From IMG/VR virus record IMGVR_UViG_3300044951_001863, positions 1 through 54,076 of that record: a DNA stretch of 54,076 nt; one strand, given 5' to 3'. Below the pieces are notes generated by a model. That model did not search any database and was not told where the DNA came from. It saw only the letters and a program-made list of their open reading frames with translations. Positions 8,610-15,967 of the stretch are shown here, piece by piece. The position numbers and the translations under genes were made by a program. This stretch comes from a virus. How positions within the stretch are numbered: the first letter of the stretch is position 1; each line of letters begins with the position of its first letter.

Positions 8610-8637
8610 TAAAAGGGTCATTGACCCTTTTTTTTGT
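8609..8637 (+). terminator. Intrinsic terminator
   Basis: AAAAGGGTCA pairs with TGACCCTTTT, followed by a run of T. It closes the transcription unit ending in the methyltransferase. Confidence 0.9.
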
Positions 8638-8646
8638 TTCTACGAA

Positions 8647-8653
8647 TATTTAT
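8647..8653 (+). promoter_or_regulatory. TATTTAT box, 14 bases before ATG
   Basis: Lies just after the terminator and 14 bases before the start at 8668, so it is the only visible candidate promoter for the tagged genes 8668-11519. Confidence 0.6.
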
Positions 8654-8667
8654 TAATAAAAGATTAA

Positions 8668-9732
8668 ATGAGTGAAATTATAATTACTGAACACCAATTA
8701 AAATTAATTAAAGAATCCATCATTAAAGATAAAAATGGTGAGAAAACAATTAATGAGGCGTGGTATAACAATGTGATGGATATTGTCGGTATCATAGACC
8801 CAACACCAATCACCGATTCAATCAATGCTATTTCTTATTTTATACAAGGAGATACCCTTTTTGGTGTCTTAAGTTTAGTAGCTGCGGTTCCATTTTTTGT
8901 TGGTGACATTGTCGCTAAGCCTGTTATGGGAGCAATGAAAATTGGCTCCAAAGCAACAAAAGAATTAGAAGCGGCAATAAAACTATCTAAAACTAATCCT
9001 GCAAAAGCAACTGAAATGATTTCAAGTCTTGCTAAAGACCCAGGACCTGTTGGTAAATTCTTACAAAGTGCTGGTGGTACTGGTGGATGGGCAGAAAAAG
9101 TTAATAGTTTTTTAAAAGAACTTCCTGTGGGACCATTCAAAGGTATGAAGAACACTATTATGGATTATTTCACTTTATTGGGTAGAGCGGGTACTAAAAG
9201 TAAAGGTGTTAGTGGTTTGGCAAAATCATTAGAAGCCGACATGAAGTTAGGTAAAGCTAAAATTCATGATATTCAGGCACTTAAAGATTTGATGAAAGAT
9301 AGTAAAGTATTTGATGTTGCGGCACTATCTAAACCTGGATTTTTGAGTCAAACATTCTTCGGAGGAATTCCAAGAGTGTTCCGAAGCCCTGAAGGTAGAA
9401 GATTAAAGATTATGATGCAGCAAACCAAATGGTGGTTAGGGTTCTTGGATTATATTGGTATTGGAAATTGGGTAGGAGCGGAAGAAGTTATTAAAAAATT
9501 AGGTAGTGAAAATGAAATGATTAAGTCAATGGAAGATTATCAGAAAACTCCCGAATCTAAAGAATATTTTAATCAATCGTTTAAAGAAGGAAACTCACCA
9601 GTAGACCCTATCAAAAATACCGCAGATGATATATCACAGAGTGTGTCAAGTGACAATGTCACAGGTGACCCATTCGCTAAATTCTTAAGAGGTTTATTCA
9701 CGGGACAAGTAAATCCAATCCCTGGAATGTAA
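8668..9732 (+). CDS. Tagged protein with hydrophobic helices, possibly virion-borne
   Basis: 354 residues. The N-terminus MSEIIITEHQLKLIKES carries the I-T-E tag seen in many proteins of this window. Residues around 35-85 (IIDPTPITDSINAISY, then FGVLSLVAAVPFFVGD) form hydrophobic helices resembling the pre-toxin or translocation regions of polymorphic toxins. The rest is helical, Lys- and Gly-rich, ending in a Pro-rich tail. No catalytic motif is visible. It heads an operon with a peptidoglycan-binding protein and a DHH phosphoesterase. I infer a role during DNA entry, such as membrane interaction. Confidence 0.75.
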   Translation: MSEIIITEHQLKLIKESIIKDKNGEKTINEAWYNNVMDIVGIIDPTPITDSINAISYFIQGDTLFGVLSLVAAVPFFVGDIVAKPVMGAMKIGSKATKELEAAIKLSKTNPAKATEMISSLAKDPGPVGKFLQSAGGTGGWAEKVNSFLKELPVGPFKGMKNTIMDYFTLLGRAGTKSKGVSGLAKSLEADMKLGKAKIHDIQALKDLMKDSKVFDVAALSKPGFLSQTFFGGIPRVFRSPEGRRLKIMMQQTKWWLGFLDYIGIGNWVGAEEVIKKLGSENEMIKSMEDYQKTPESKEYFNQSFKEGNSPVDPIKNTADDISQSVSSDNVTGDPFAKFLRGLFTGQVNPIPGM

Positions 9733-9755
9733 ATTAATACAAATTAAAAAATAAA

Positions 9756-10103
9756 ATGGCAAAAAGAATTATAAGATTAACAGAATCAGATTTAACTAAA
9801 TTAGTTAGAAGAGTTATTAAAGAACAAAATCAACTAAGTAGTCAAGAAGTGTTTGAATTACAAACGGCTCTTAATGATTATTTTAAAATGAAAAAAGTTG
9901 GGGTGAATGGTAAATTATTCCAAATACCTGTGGATGAAAAATGGGGACCAACTACGGTTAACGCTCTTAAAAAATTCCAAGAAAAAGAGAATATTAACCC
10001 TGACGGAATTCCAGGACCTGACACATATACAGCATTACATAAATTAGGATTGGACCAAGACATTATTGATAAAGCTGTTGCTTGGATAAGTAAATTATTT
10101 TAA
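9756..10103 (+). CDS. Tagged peptidoglycan-binding domain protein
   Basis: 115 residues. Residues 1-24 are a tag of the form RIIRLTESDLTKLVRRVIKE, containing L-T-E and I-K-E. The remainder is a PG_binding_1 domain: ELQTALNDYF, then GPTTVNALKKFQ and DGIPGPDTYTAL. Such domains bind the cell wall and usually accompany a lytic enzyme, but no lytic domain is present here. It sits in an operon 24 bases after the helix-rich tagged gene. Confidence 0.85.
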   Translation: MAKRIIRLTESDLTKLVRRVIKEQNQLSSQEVFELQTALNDYFKMKKVGVNGKLFQIPVDEKWGPTTVNALKKFQEKENINPDGIPGPDTYTALHKLGLDQDIIDKAVAWISKLF

Positions 10104-10106
10104 TTT

Positions 10107-11519
10107 ATGAAAAGAATTATATCAGAATCAGGGTTGAGAAATATCAACGCCTTAAAGAAAAGATATCAAAAAGCTGAGATTTATTTTCACCAAGACCTTG
10201 ATGGGGTAACAACAGCGATTGCGATGAAAAAATACCTTGAAGACAACGGTATTGATGTTGTTGGTGCCCATATTATACAATATGGTGATAAGGAGTTCTC
10301 GGTTAAAAAGAATGACGCTCAAGGGGATACAATGCCTGTTCTAGTAGATTTTGCTCATGGTAAACCAATGTTTGTGATTCACACAGACCATCACGATAAA
10401 CAAGTTGGTGTTGAAAAGGGTACCTCCAAACAATTTAGAGGGGCTCGTTCAAATGTTGAGACTATTTCTCAAGTAGTTTCACCAACAGATTTATTCCCAT
10501 CATCTGATATATTATTGATTAATACCGTGGATTCTGCGGATTATGCAAAACATGATATTACACCAAAAGAAGTGGTTAATTATATCTACAGAATAGATAA
10601 AGACTCTTCATTACAAAAGAATAAAATGTTATTAGGTTTAGTAATAAACAAATTACTTTTAGCTTTTAAAAACAAACCAGGATTTTTAGAAGGATTGGTT
10701 ATGGATTCTGAACCTTCTTTATTGTCTATACTAAATAACATTAGAGCTTGGATGACAAAAACAAATGCCGCCAAACCTGAAGACTTACAAAAAAATGCAC
10801 AAGATTATGCAGACAAAATGGCAGACTATCCAACAGTGTCTGATAACATTATTTTTCAATACGGTGGGGGTAGTATGTTTAAGCCTGGGTCTTACGACAG
10901 ATATACACCATTCAGAAATAATCCTGAGGCGGATTTTCTTATCATGGCTTGGCCGATGGGTCTTGTTCAAGCATCTTGTAATCCGTTTAAAAAAGAAAGA
11001 GAACTTAAAGGGGTTAATCTTGGGGAGATAGCTCAAGAAGTTTTGGTTAGATGGGAATCTCAATTAAAGGATAGGAAAATTCCTTTGTCAACTATGAAAT
11101 GGGTTAGTGAAACAAGTGCTGGACCTGAAAGTGTTGGTTTTACTTTTAAAGACTTTGACGCTCTTTACGGTGGAAAATTTGTATTCATGGACGGTGGAGA
11201 AGAAGCCTTAGGAAAAATTGAAAGAATGATGGAAAAACCATTCAATGAATTATCTGAACAAGAACTTGAATTGATGGATAAAATTGGTATTAATGCTTGG
11301 GATTTAATTCAGTCTAATTCTGGTGGTCACAAATGTATTACCAATATCTCAGGACTTAATTATTTAGGTAGAGGTAAAAGACCACCACAAGGTAAGTATA
11401 AGTATGATTCTGAGAAAGATGATTCACCATCAGTTAAGTTTACAAAAATGATTGCTACTGAATTTCAAAAAGTATTAAAGAAAAAAATTGAGGAGTCTAA
11501 AAATTCTTCGGAGGATTAA
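10107..11519 (+). CDS. Tagged DHH-family phosphoesterase
   Basis: 470 residues. After a short tag (MKRIISES, with I-S-E) come the DHH motifs: HQDLDG at 28-33, VDFAHG near 81-85, TDHHD at 93-97 and NTVDSADYA. The C-terminal region has GGHKCITNISG, matching the DHHA1-type GGH substrate motif. The family includes RecJ and nanoRNases/oligonucleotide phosphodiesterases that use two metals. It probably degrades nucleic acids or cyclic dinucleotides. The tag suggests it may be packaged in the virion and delivered, which is inference. Confidence 0.83.
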   Translation: MKRIISESGLRNINALKKRYQKAEIYFHQDLDGVTTAIAMKKYLEDNGIDVVGAHIIQYGDKEFSVKKNDAQGDTMPVLVDFAHGKPMFVIHTDHHDKQVGVEKGTSKQFRGARSNVETISQVVSPTDLFPSSDILLINTVDSADYAKHDITPKEVVNYIYRIDKDSSLQKNKMLLGLVINKLLLAFKNKPGFLEGLVMDSEPSLLSILNNIRAWMTKTNAAKPEDLQKNAQDYADKMADYPTVSDNIIFQYGGGSMFKPGSYDRYTPFRNNPEADFLIMAWPMGLVQASCNPFKKERELKGVNLGEIAQEVLVRWESQLKDRKIPLSTMKWVSETSAGPESVGFTFKDFDALYGGKFVFMDGGEEALGKIERMMEKPFNELSEQELELMDKIGINAWDLIQSNSGGHKCITNISGLNYLGRGKRPPQGKYKYDSEKDDSPSVKFTKMIATEFQKVLKKKIEESKNSSED

Positions 11520-11869
11520 GATAAGTCGTAAGTGATACTATCACCCGGTTGAATGTTGAGGATTTCACAAGAACCACCCTCAAGTTCTAATACAATATTA
11601 CCGTTTCCACAATAGGAAGGACAATCAAATTCATTATTACATGGAGGACAATCGTGATGTATATTTACAATCACATTGTTCTTTATAATGATTATGTCTA
11701 ATGGAATTACACAACCCTTCATCCAAAAACATTGTTTCTTACCATCCATTAAGAATAACAATCCATTAAAAGTTCCATCAAATGCTTTACCCATCATCCC
11801 AATTGATTGGGATTCTCTATCAATTAATGTTTTTACATTAAAACTGTTATCGTTAATTCTTACCTTCAT
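11516..11869 (-). CDS. DUF192 family protein
   Basis: 117 residues from MKVRINDNSF, a start supported by a TATTTAT box 5 bases upstream; the longer upstream reading is hydrophobic and unlikely. The FWMKGCVIPLDIIII segment is the DUF192 signature (usually WMKNT.IPLDIIFI). A Cys cluster (CPPC...CPSYC) follows. The stop codon overlaps the convergent DHH gene by 4 bases. The family has no agreed biochemical role. Confidence 0.85.
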   Translation of the reverse strand: MKVRINDNSFNVKTLIDRESQSIGMMGKAFDGTFNGLLFLMDGKKQCFWMKGCVIPLDIIIIKNNVIVNIHHDCPPCNNEFDCPSYCGNGNIVLELEGGSCEILNIQPGDSITYDLS

Positions 11870-11874
11870 ATCAA

Positions 11875-11881
11875 ATAAATA
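11875..11881 (-). promoter_or_regulatory. TATTTAT box, 5 bases before ATG
   Basis: Minus-strand TATTTAT five bases before the DUF192 start at 11869. Confidence 0.55.
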
Positions 11882-12021
11882 CTTTAGAAAACATAATAGT
11901 ATTTGAATTTTTATTTGACATTTCAATAATATTATTGTATTTTTAAAAAAAAGGACATATTTATATGTTCATGTCCGAAAGGACAAACACCCCAGAAAAT
12001 GTTTCGCGGTTAAAAAAAGAT

Positions 12022-12052
12022 TTGACAGTTCAAAAAAACTTTCCTATCTTTG
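12022..12052 (+). promoter_or_regulatory. Bacteroidetes-type promoter P1 of the stable-RNA block
   Basis: TTGACA at 12022-12027 and TATCTTTG at 12045-12052, with 20 bases between TTG and TA: a full match to the Bacteroidetes -33/-7 consensus. It drives the leader and the two tRNA genes. Confidence 0.88.
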
Positions 12053-12060
12053 TGAAACAA

Positions 12061-12110
12061 ATCCCGCAAGTGTGAGTTTGAGAAAACCCTTGTAGCTTGT
12101 GGGATTTTTT
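12061..12110 (+). promoter_or_regulatory. Leader hairpin with T-run before the tRNA genes
   Basis: ATCCCGCAAG (12061-12070) pairs with CTTGTGGGAT (12096-12105), one G-U, followed by six T. Alone it looks like a terminator or attenuator. It is followed at 12118 by a boxA-like motif, so it may be a leader structure read through by antitermination. Confidence 0.6.
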
Positions 12111-12117
12111 ATCTGAA

Positions 12118-12129
12118 GTTCTTTAAAAT
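12118..12129 (+). promoter_or_regulatory. boxA-like antitermination motif 1
   Basis: GTTCTTTAAAAT resembles the rRNA-leader boxA (E. coli GCTCTTTAACAAT). It lies 12 bases before the first tRNA. Two similar motifs follow at 12521 and 12708. Confidence 0.5.
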
Positions 12130-12140
12130 AATGATATATC

Positions 12141-12211
12141 GCGAGGGGGAGGTAAGGTATCTCACTGGTCTCATAAGCCAGTCCAAGTCGGTTCGTTTCC
12201 GGCCCTACGCA
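12141..12211 (+). tRNA. tRNA with CAT anticodon (Met or Ile2)
   Basis: The anticodon stem CTGGT/GCCAG encloses CTCATAA, so the anticodon is CAT. The T arm is GTCGG, TTCGTTT, CCGGC. The acceptor GCGAGGG/CCTACGC has one A-A mismatch and a G-U pair; the D arm is short (GAG/CTC). CCA is not encoded. CAT could be elongator Met or, with lysidine, Ile; the sequence alone does not decide. Confidence 0.82.
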
Positions 12212-12226
12212 ACTAACAACAAACAT

Positions 12227-12299
12227 CGTGGGATAGAGCAGTTGGCAGCTCGTGTGGCTCATAACCATAAGGTCGGAGGTTCGAGTCCTTCTCCCGCTA
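12227..12299 (+). tRNA. tRNA-Met (CAT), possibly initiator-like
   Basis: Acceptor CGTGGGA/TCCCGCT leaves position 1-72 as C-U, unpaired as in bacterial initiator tRNAs. D arm GAGC/GCTC, anticodon stem TGTGG/CCATA around CTCATAA, T arm GGAGG/CCTTC around TTCGAGT. The anticodon stem lacks the three G-C pairs of a true initiator, so elongator Met remains possible. CCA is not encoded. Confidence 0.85.
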
Positions 12300-12327
12300 C
12301 TAATTAAAAAAAAGTTTTAAAAAGTGT

Positions 12328-12358
12328 TTGATTAATTGAAAAGTTATTCATATCTTTG
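12328..12358 (+). promoter_or_regulatory. Bacteroidetes-type promoter P2
   Basis: TTG at 12328-12330, 20 bases, TATCTTTG at 12351-12358. It starts a short untranslated transcript. Confidence 0.8.
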
Positions 12359-12361
12359 TAA

Positions 12362-12460
12362 AACAATTGGAGATAACCCCAAGACCATGAAAGAGGGTGT
12401 GTTATAAAATATGGTTTTTGACTTTGGTCATTAAAAAAATAAACACAAAATTTCTAAAAA
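12362..12460 (+). ncRNA. Putative small RNA or leader after P2
   Basis: No gene. ATAACCCC (12373-12380) can pair with GGG and GTTAT (12395-12405), and GACC (12383-12386) with GGTC (12426-12429). It runs into promoter P3. It may be a small RNA or simply an upstream leader. Confidence 0.35.
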
Positions 12461-12465
12461 AAGAT

Positions 12466-12496
12466 TTGACAGTTCAAAAAAACTTTCTTATCTTTG
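12466..12496 (+). promoter_or_regulatory. Bacteroidetes-type promoter P3
   Basis: TTGACA at 12466 and TATCTTTG at 12489-12496 with 20 bases between TTG and TA. The sequence is nearly identical to P1 over about 30 bases, which suggests duplication. Confidence 0.88.
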
Positions 12497-12499
12497 TAA

Positions 12500-12579
12500 A
12501 CCAAACGGGTAACACTATTTGGTCTTTAACAATCACCGAAATCAAATCTCACTATCGGTAGTAACAGAGTAAGATTGTT
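12500..12579 (+). ncRNA. Putative small structured RNA after P3, with boxA-like motif 2
   Basis: ACCAAA (12500-12505) pairs with TTTGGT (12518-12523). This runs into GGTCTTTAACAAT (12521-12533), differing at one base from the E. coli rrn boxA core. AACAATC (12528-12534) can then pair with GATTGTT (12573-12579), with ACCGA/TCGGT inside. No open frame. It may be a short RNA or an upstream leader for the long RNA. Confidence 0.45.
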
Positions 12580-12600
12580 AGAAAAAAGTTTTATAAAAAT

Positions 12601-12631
12601 TTGACAGTGTCAAAACTTTCATCTACCTTTG
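12601..12631 (+). promoter_or_regulatory. Bacteroidetes-type promoter P4 of the long ncRNA
   Basis: TTGACA at 12601 and TACCTTTG at 12624-12631, 20 bases between TTG and TA. Transcription should start near 12636-12638, just before the first leader hairpin. Confidence 0.87.
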
Positions 12632-12707
12632 TAAAACAATTGAAATGAAGGAAGGGTTAAAATCCCACTTCGGTAAGGTTGACCTTTCCTTCATTAATAT
12701 GAATTAC

Positions 12708-12720
12708 GTTCTTTGAAAAT
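12708..12720 (+). promoter_or_regulatory. boxA-like antitermination motif 3
   Basis: GTTCTTTGAAAAT lies 12 bases after the first leader hairpin of the long ncRNA. It is close to the sequence at the start of many Bacteroidetes rRNA leaders. Confidence 0.5.
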
Positions 12721-13594
12721 ATTATTATCCATTTAGATGTTGATATCAAGACCTTCGGGTTGACATTGAGACTAATTTAATAAACGATAATCGGCTGTAT
12801 ATGGTCGTCAAATAAACCTCGAAAGGGGGATAAAGTGAACCTGTTGTGTTAACAGGATTGCGGTTTCAGAAATGGAACTCGAGTATACAAGTGACATATC
12901 ATCCGACCTTGAGTATTGAGGGCGACGCTTTAGGGAAAGTGGTTGGATGGTTTGGGAATGTGGGTTCCTGAACTGAGTTTGGAAAAACAATAAGAATAAG
13001 TCACAGGGGTCAAGCAAAAAATATTGTTCCAACAATATTATTGCGGACTCCAATATGAGAGGGGACTTAAAACCGAAAGGTAAGTTAGAGAACGAGTGGT
13101 GTCGCTACTAACCTTACAAAACATCTACCAAGGTGTTCGTTTGAAGTAATCTTAAAATATGGAGATAGGGATATCTCACCGAGTAGACAGGTATTTTGTT
13201 GTTCAAAAGATAACGAAGCCTAAGACGGACCTCTACTTGGACTCATCCACAACACAAACCAAACTTTTCAATAGGTGAAAAACTAACAGAAAAACGGAAA
13301 AGTGTTCGTCAGGTGATAACGAAAGTTGCCTACACAGTCACGGGCGGTCCGTGGCACGAAAGAATCCCAAGTTCAATCGTATTTTTACCAAAAACCTCTA
13401 AGGAGTCGAATCCTGAGTTAGCTCGCAAGGTTGAAGAGAGTAGAGTAGTAAGAGAGTGGTTATTACCTTAAGGAGTGATTAGTCTAACTAATCGGCAATG
13501 AGGATTACTATCCAAAAGATAGTGGAAACGAAGGGAAACAATAATCCTTCTAAAGATTCTCAATAAGACGAGTATTCTCATCGTATTAGCCAAG

Positions 13595-13627
13595 AAGGTG
13601 TTACAGTGATGTAACACCTTTTTTTGT
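13595..13627 (+). terminator. Perfect terminator of the long ncRNA
   Basis: AAGGTGTTAC (13595-13604) pairs perfectly with GTAACACCTT (13611-13620), followed by a T-run. Confidence 0.93.
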
Positions 13628-13658
13628 TTAATTATTTTTTTACTAAAGAAATAATGTT

Positions 13659-13666
13659 TATCTTTG
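13659..13666 (+). promoter_or_regulatory. TAnnTTTG -7 element
   Basis: TATCTTTG between the ncRNA terminator and the gene at 13685. A clear TTG at -33 is missing (TTT instead), so it is a weaker match. Confidence 0.6.
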
Positions 13667-13684
13667 TAATCTAAACAAAGGGAT

Positions 13685-13966
13685 ATGAACATGAACTCAC
13701 ATAACATTAAGATTCAACACGAAACATTCGGTGTACTTTTGAGCGAAACATTTGTAAACGCGACTCAATTCAAACTGTTTTTGAAAATGGTTCAAGGTTG
13801 TATTGAACTTAAGAATGATTTAACATTCTTTAACGGAACTGATTTTTTAGTTCATGTTCCTCACAAACACTTGGTTAATTCAATTATCACAACTAATGTT
13901 GATAATTACACACTGGCAGAACATCTTATTAATAAATCTAAAATGGAGGCGTTAGAAACAAAATGA
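13685..13966 (+). CDS. Uncharacterised 93-residue protein
   Basis: Starts MNMNSHNIKIQ 18 bases after a host-type -7 element, so it is the first gene of a three-gene unit (13685-14549) with 4-base overlaps. A second in-frame ATG 6 bases later is an alternative start. No known domain. Confidence 0.72.
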   Translation: MNMNSHNIKIQHETFGVLLSETFVNATQFKLFLKMVQGCIELKNDLTFFNGTDFLVHVPHKHLVNSIITTNVDNYTLAEHLINKSKMEALETK

Positions 13967-14256
13967 GTAGAGACACATTATTAGGAGGAATCCTTAAAAT
14001 CGCAGGAGCGGGAGCTCTTCTATACGGAGCATATAAACTTGGTGAGAGTCATGCTAACAAACAAATCAAAAAAAATATTCCTGAACCAATCATTCCTTTG
14101 GATGTGATTAAGGAGGAAGTTAAAGAAAAAACAGAGGAAGAAACTGTTATTGAGCTTATTAAGGAGTTACGAAATAAACCAAACAAAAGTAAAAACGACA
14201 GATTTAATATTGATTTATTAGAGGTTAAGTTAAAACAAATTAGAAATCAAAAATGA
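13963..14256 (+). CDS. Small single-pass membrane protein
   Basis: 97 residues. Residues about 7-26 (LGGILKIAGAGALLYGAYKL) form one Gly/Ala-rich membrane helix, followed by a charged cytoplasmic helix with Glu and Lys runs. It overlaps both neighbours by 4 bases. Function unknown. Confidence 0.72.
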   Translation: MSRDTLLGGILKIAGAGALLYGAYKLGESHANKQIKKNIPEPIIPLDVIKEEVKEKTEEETVIELIKELRNKPNKSKNDRFNIDLLEVKLKQIRNQK

Positions 14257-14549
14257 TAACAATTCAAAATATAATTGATTGGTCAAAACAACATCCTGTA
14301 AGAGAGAAAGGGCGAATTACGGTTATTAGTAACGATGTTATTAAGTTTTCTATTGTAGGTGGTTGTCAAGGATTATATGGGGATTTTATTAATACATTTG
14401 AATTAGCAATTATTAATTTGGAAACGGGTGAATTTATGACTAATTTCTTTTGTCCTGATGATGGAGAGGTTGCTGGTTACATGTCGGGTAAAAGATTAGA
14501 AGAATTAGTGAATCAAATTTTTAGAGATAATGATTTCCAAGTTAGATAA
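14253..14549 (+). CDS. Uncharacterised 98-residue protein
   Basis: Mixed alpha/beta, begins MITIQNIIDWSKQHPV, last gene of the unit that ends at the bidirectional-looking terminator near 14590-14615. No family recognised. Confidence 0.7.
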   Translation: MITIQNIIDWSKQHPVREKGRITVISNDVIKFSIVGGCQGLYGDFINTFELAIINLETGEFMTNFFCPDDGEVAGYMSGKRLEELVNQIFRDNDFQVR

Positions 14550-14589
14550 AACTTGGTGGTGGAATCTGTACTAAAACGGTACGGCCCTA

Positions 14590-14615
14590 AAGAGAGACTT
14601 CGGTCTCTCTTTTTT
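14590..14615 (+). terminator. UUCG-capped intrinsic terminator
   Basis: AGAGAGAC, TTCG, GTCTCTCT and a T-run. It separates the plus-strand unit from the convergent minus-strand gene ending at 14614. Confidence 0.9.
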
Positions 14616-15111
14616 ATTGTTCATCCCACCAAATGCCAAACCCACAATTTCTATACATAAAATCATTACATTGAGTTTTTATGTATTCAACAAGTTCTTC
14701 ATATTCTCCCCAATCTCCCATGTCAGTCTCTTCAGATATTTGGTCCATGGTTTTGTAAATTTCATTACCATCCTCGTCTGAGGTTAATAATTTAGTTTCT
14801 CCCCAACTCCATCTTGAAAGTACTGTTGTGTCGTCATTCTCTAAAGAAACATGAGGGTTTTCAAGTTTAATGTATGCATATTCACCATAGTCTCCATCAT
14901 TAACGGTAACTCTAATTCCTTTACCACCATTATAAACTTTACTTATAGCCCTTTCAATAAAGTCATTGGCACCATCTTCACCAACCTCATTAACTAAGTC
15001 AGGTAATAAATCATATAAGTCGTAATCTACCATTCTGAAAATAGAATCTAAGTCAGGATTTGGGTAACCAACTTTATTTAAGACTTTTAAAAATGTTTTT
15101 ATATTACTCAT
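14614..15111 (-). CDS. Uncharacterised acidic protein (165 residues)
   Basis: Acidic, with an N-terminal helix (SNIKTFLKVLNKVGYP) and a C-terminal Trp/Tyr/Cys-containing helix (CNDFMYRNCGFGIWWDEQ). It is the last gene of a three-gene minus unit starting at 16357; spacing to the upstream gene is 2 bases. No family recognised. Confidence 0.72.
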   Translation of the reverse strand: MSNIKTFLKVLNKVGYPNPDLDSIFRMVDYDLYDLLPDLVNEVGEDGANDFIERAISKVYNGGKGIRVTVNDGDYGEYAYIKLENPHVSLENDDTTVLSRWSWGETKLLTSDEDGNEIYKTMDQISEETDMGDWGEYEELVEYIKTQCNDFMYRNCGFGIWWDEQ

Positions 15112-15113
15112 AA

Positions 15114-15965
15114 TTATCCTTCGTATCGTATCATATCACTATCATCCATCCAAATTTTATAATCTGATGAATAACTTTTATGTAATTCTGGTTCATCACT
15201 ATAGTTGGAACAATAAACTTCGTTAGTTTGTATTCCGTCAATAAATCTTTGATAAGATTCTTGATATCCTAATACAATAAAATCGTCTCTTAATCTATCA
15301 AAATCATATTCAGATAAAGCTGGTTCAAGGGTCTCAGCTCTTAATTCACATCGGTCCTTAATAAATGTGTCCCAAGTACAAATAACATAATAGTCATATA
15401 ATAATTTATCGGTTTCAATCTCACCTGTTGAATCACAACTATAACAAAGTTCTTTTCCGTCATTACAATTGTCACAATCTAACTCAGCATCTCCGTGACA
15501 TGAACCACATGTTCTAACACCTGAACCATTACATTCAGAACATTGTTCTTCTGGGTTATTGCTATCTACCCCACTACCAAGACATTCATCACATTCTACT
15601 TCTCCTGTACCATAACATTCATCACATTCTACTTCCCCTGACCCGTCACAACTACTACAATCCACTTCACCATTACCACCACAATCTGAACAAGTTTCAA
15701 GGTAATTATCTCCTTGAGTTATAAATAAACTAGCAAACCCTATTTTGTTTAACATTAAATCGGCTAACTTAAAATTATTTGTTTTGTTGTAAGAGTATAT
15801 GTAGAATATTAATTTAATAATATCTGATGGGTCAAAATTAAAAAAATAGTCTTTTTGTTGTTTGTATATGTCTTTAAATAAATCATAATATACTTGAGGT
15901 GATGAAGCATCTTTGGGGAATAATTCCGCCATTTTTATTGATAGTCTTTGTAATTTTTCGCTCAT
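15114..15965 (-). CDS. DnaJ-type zinc-finger repeat protein without a J domain
   Basis: 283 residues. Residues 92-182 hold eight CxxC units, mostly CxxCxGxG (CSDCGGNG, CSSCDGSG, CDECYGTG, CDECLGSG, CSECNGSG, CGSCHGDA, CDNCNDGK, CYSCDST). DnaJ/Hsp40 proteins have four such units, so this is about double the usual cluster, with no HPD-bearing J domain. The flanks are helical and unrecognised. It may hold a substrate or partner through zinc fingers; a chaperone role is possible but unproven. It lies in an operon with 2-base gaps. Confidence 0.85.
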   Translation of the reverse strand: MSEKLQRLSIKMAELFPKDASSPQVYYDLFKDIYKQQKDYFFNFDPSDIIKLIFYIYSYNKTNNFKLADLMLNKIGFASLFITQGDNYLETCSDCGGNGEVDCSSCDGSGEVECDECYGTGEVECDECLGSGVDSNNPEEQCSECNGSGVRTCGSCHGDAELDCDNCNDGKELCYSCDSTGEIETDKLLYDYYVICTWDTFIKDRCELRAETLEPALSEYDFDRLRDDFIVLGYQESYQRFIDGIQTNEVYCSNYSDEPELHKSYSSDYKIWMDDSDMIRYEG

Positions 15966-15967
15966 AA

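Larger units (their letters stand above)
12638..13627 (+). ncRNA. Giant structured noncoding RNA (about 990 bases), GOLLD/ROOL-like candidate
   Basis: A protein-free kilobase bounded by promoter P4 and a perfect terminator. Many local hairpins are visible: AATGAAGGAA/TTCCTTCATT (12644-12653 with 12686-12695), two CUUCGG-capped stems (near 12670 and 12753), and GAAA-capped stems near 12820, 13075 and 13320. Others are CCTGTT/AACAGG (12840-12856), AATATTGT/ACAATATT (13019-13038), CACGG/CCGTG, GATTAG/CTAATC, ACTATC/GATAGT nested in AGGATTA/TAATCCT, and the terminator. A boxA-like motif (12708-12720) follows the first hairpin. Size, ornate folding and position beside phage tRNA genes match the known GOLLD and ROOL giant RNA classes. 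I cannot align it to either, and it may be a new class. Confidence 0.82.

Noticed and set aside
12044-12268. 74-codon minus-strand open frame over the two tRNA genes
   Set aside because: Antisense shadow of tRNA sequence.
12141-12299. Attachment site at the tRNA genes
   Set aside because: No integrase gene and no repeat of a tRNA 3' end was seen in the window.
12808-13053. 81-codon minus-strand open frame inside the giant RNA
   Set aside because: Leu/Ser-rich without domain, overlaps several stable hairpins, no promoter on that strand.
13468-13707. 79-codon minus-strand open frame across the ncRNA terminator
   Set aside because: Crosses a perfect terminator and the next gene's promoter and start.
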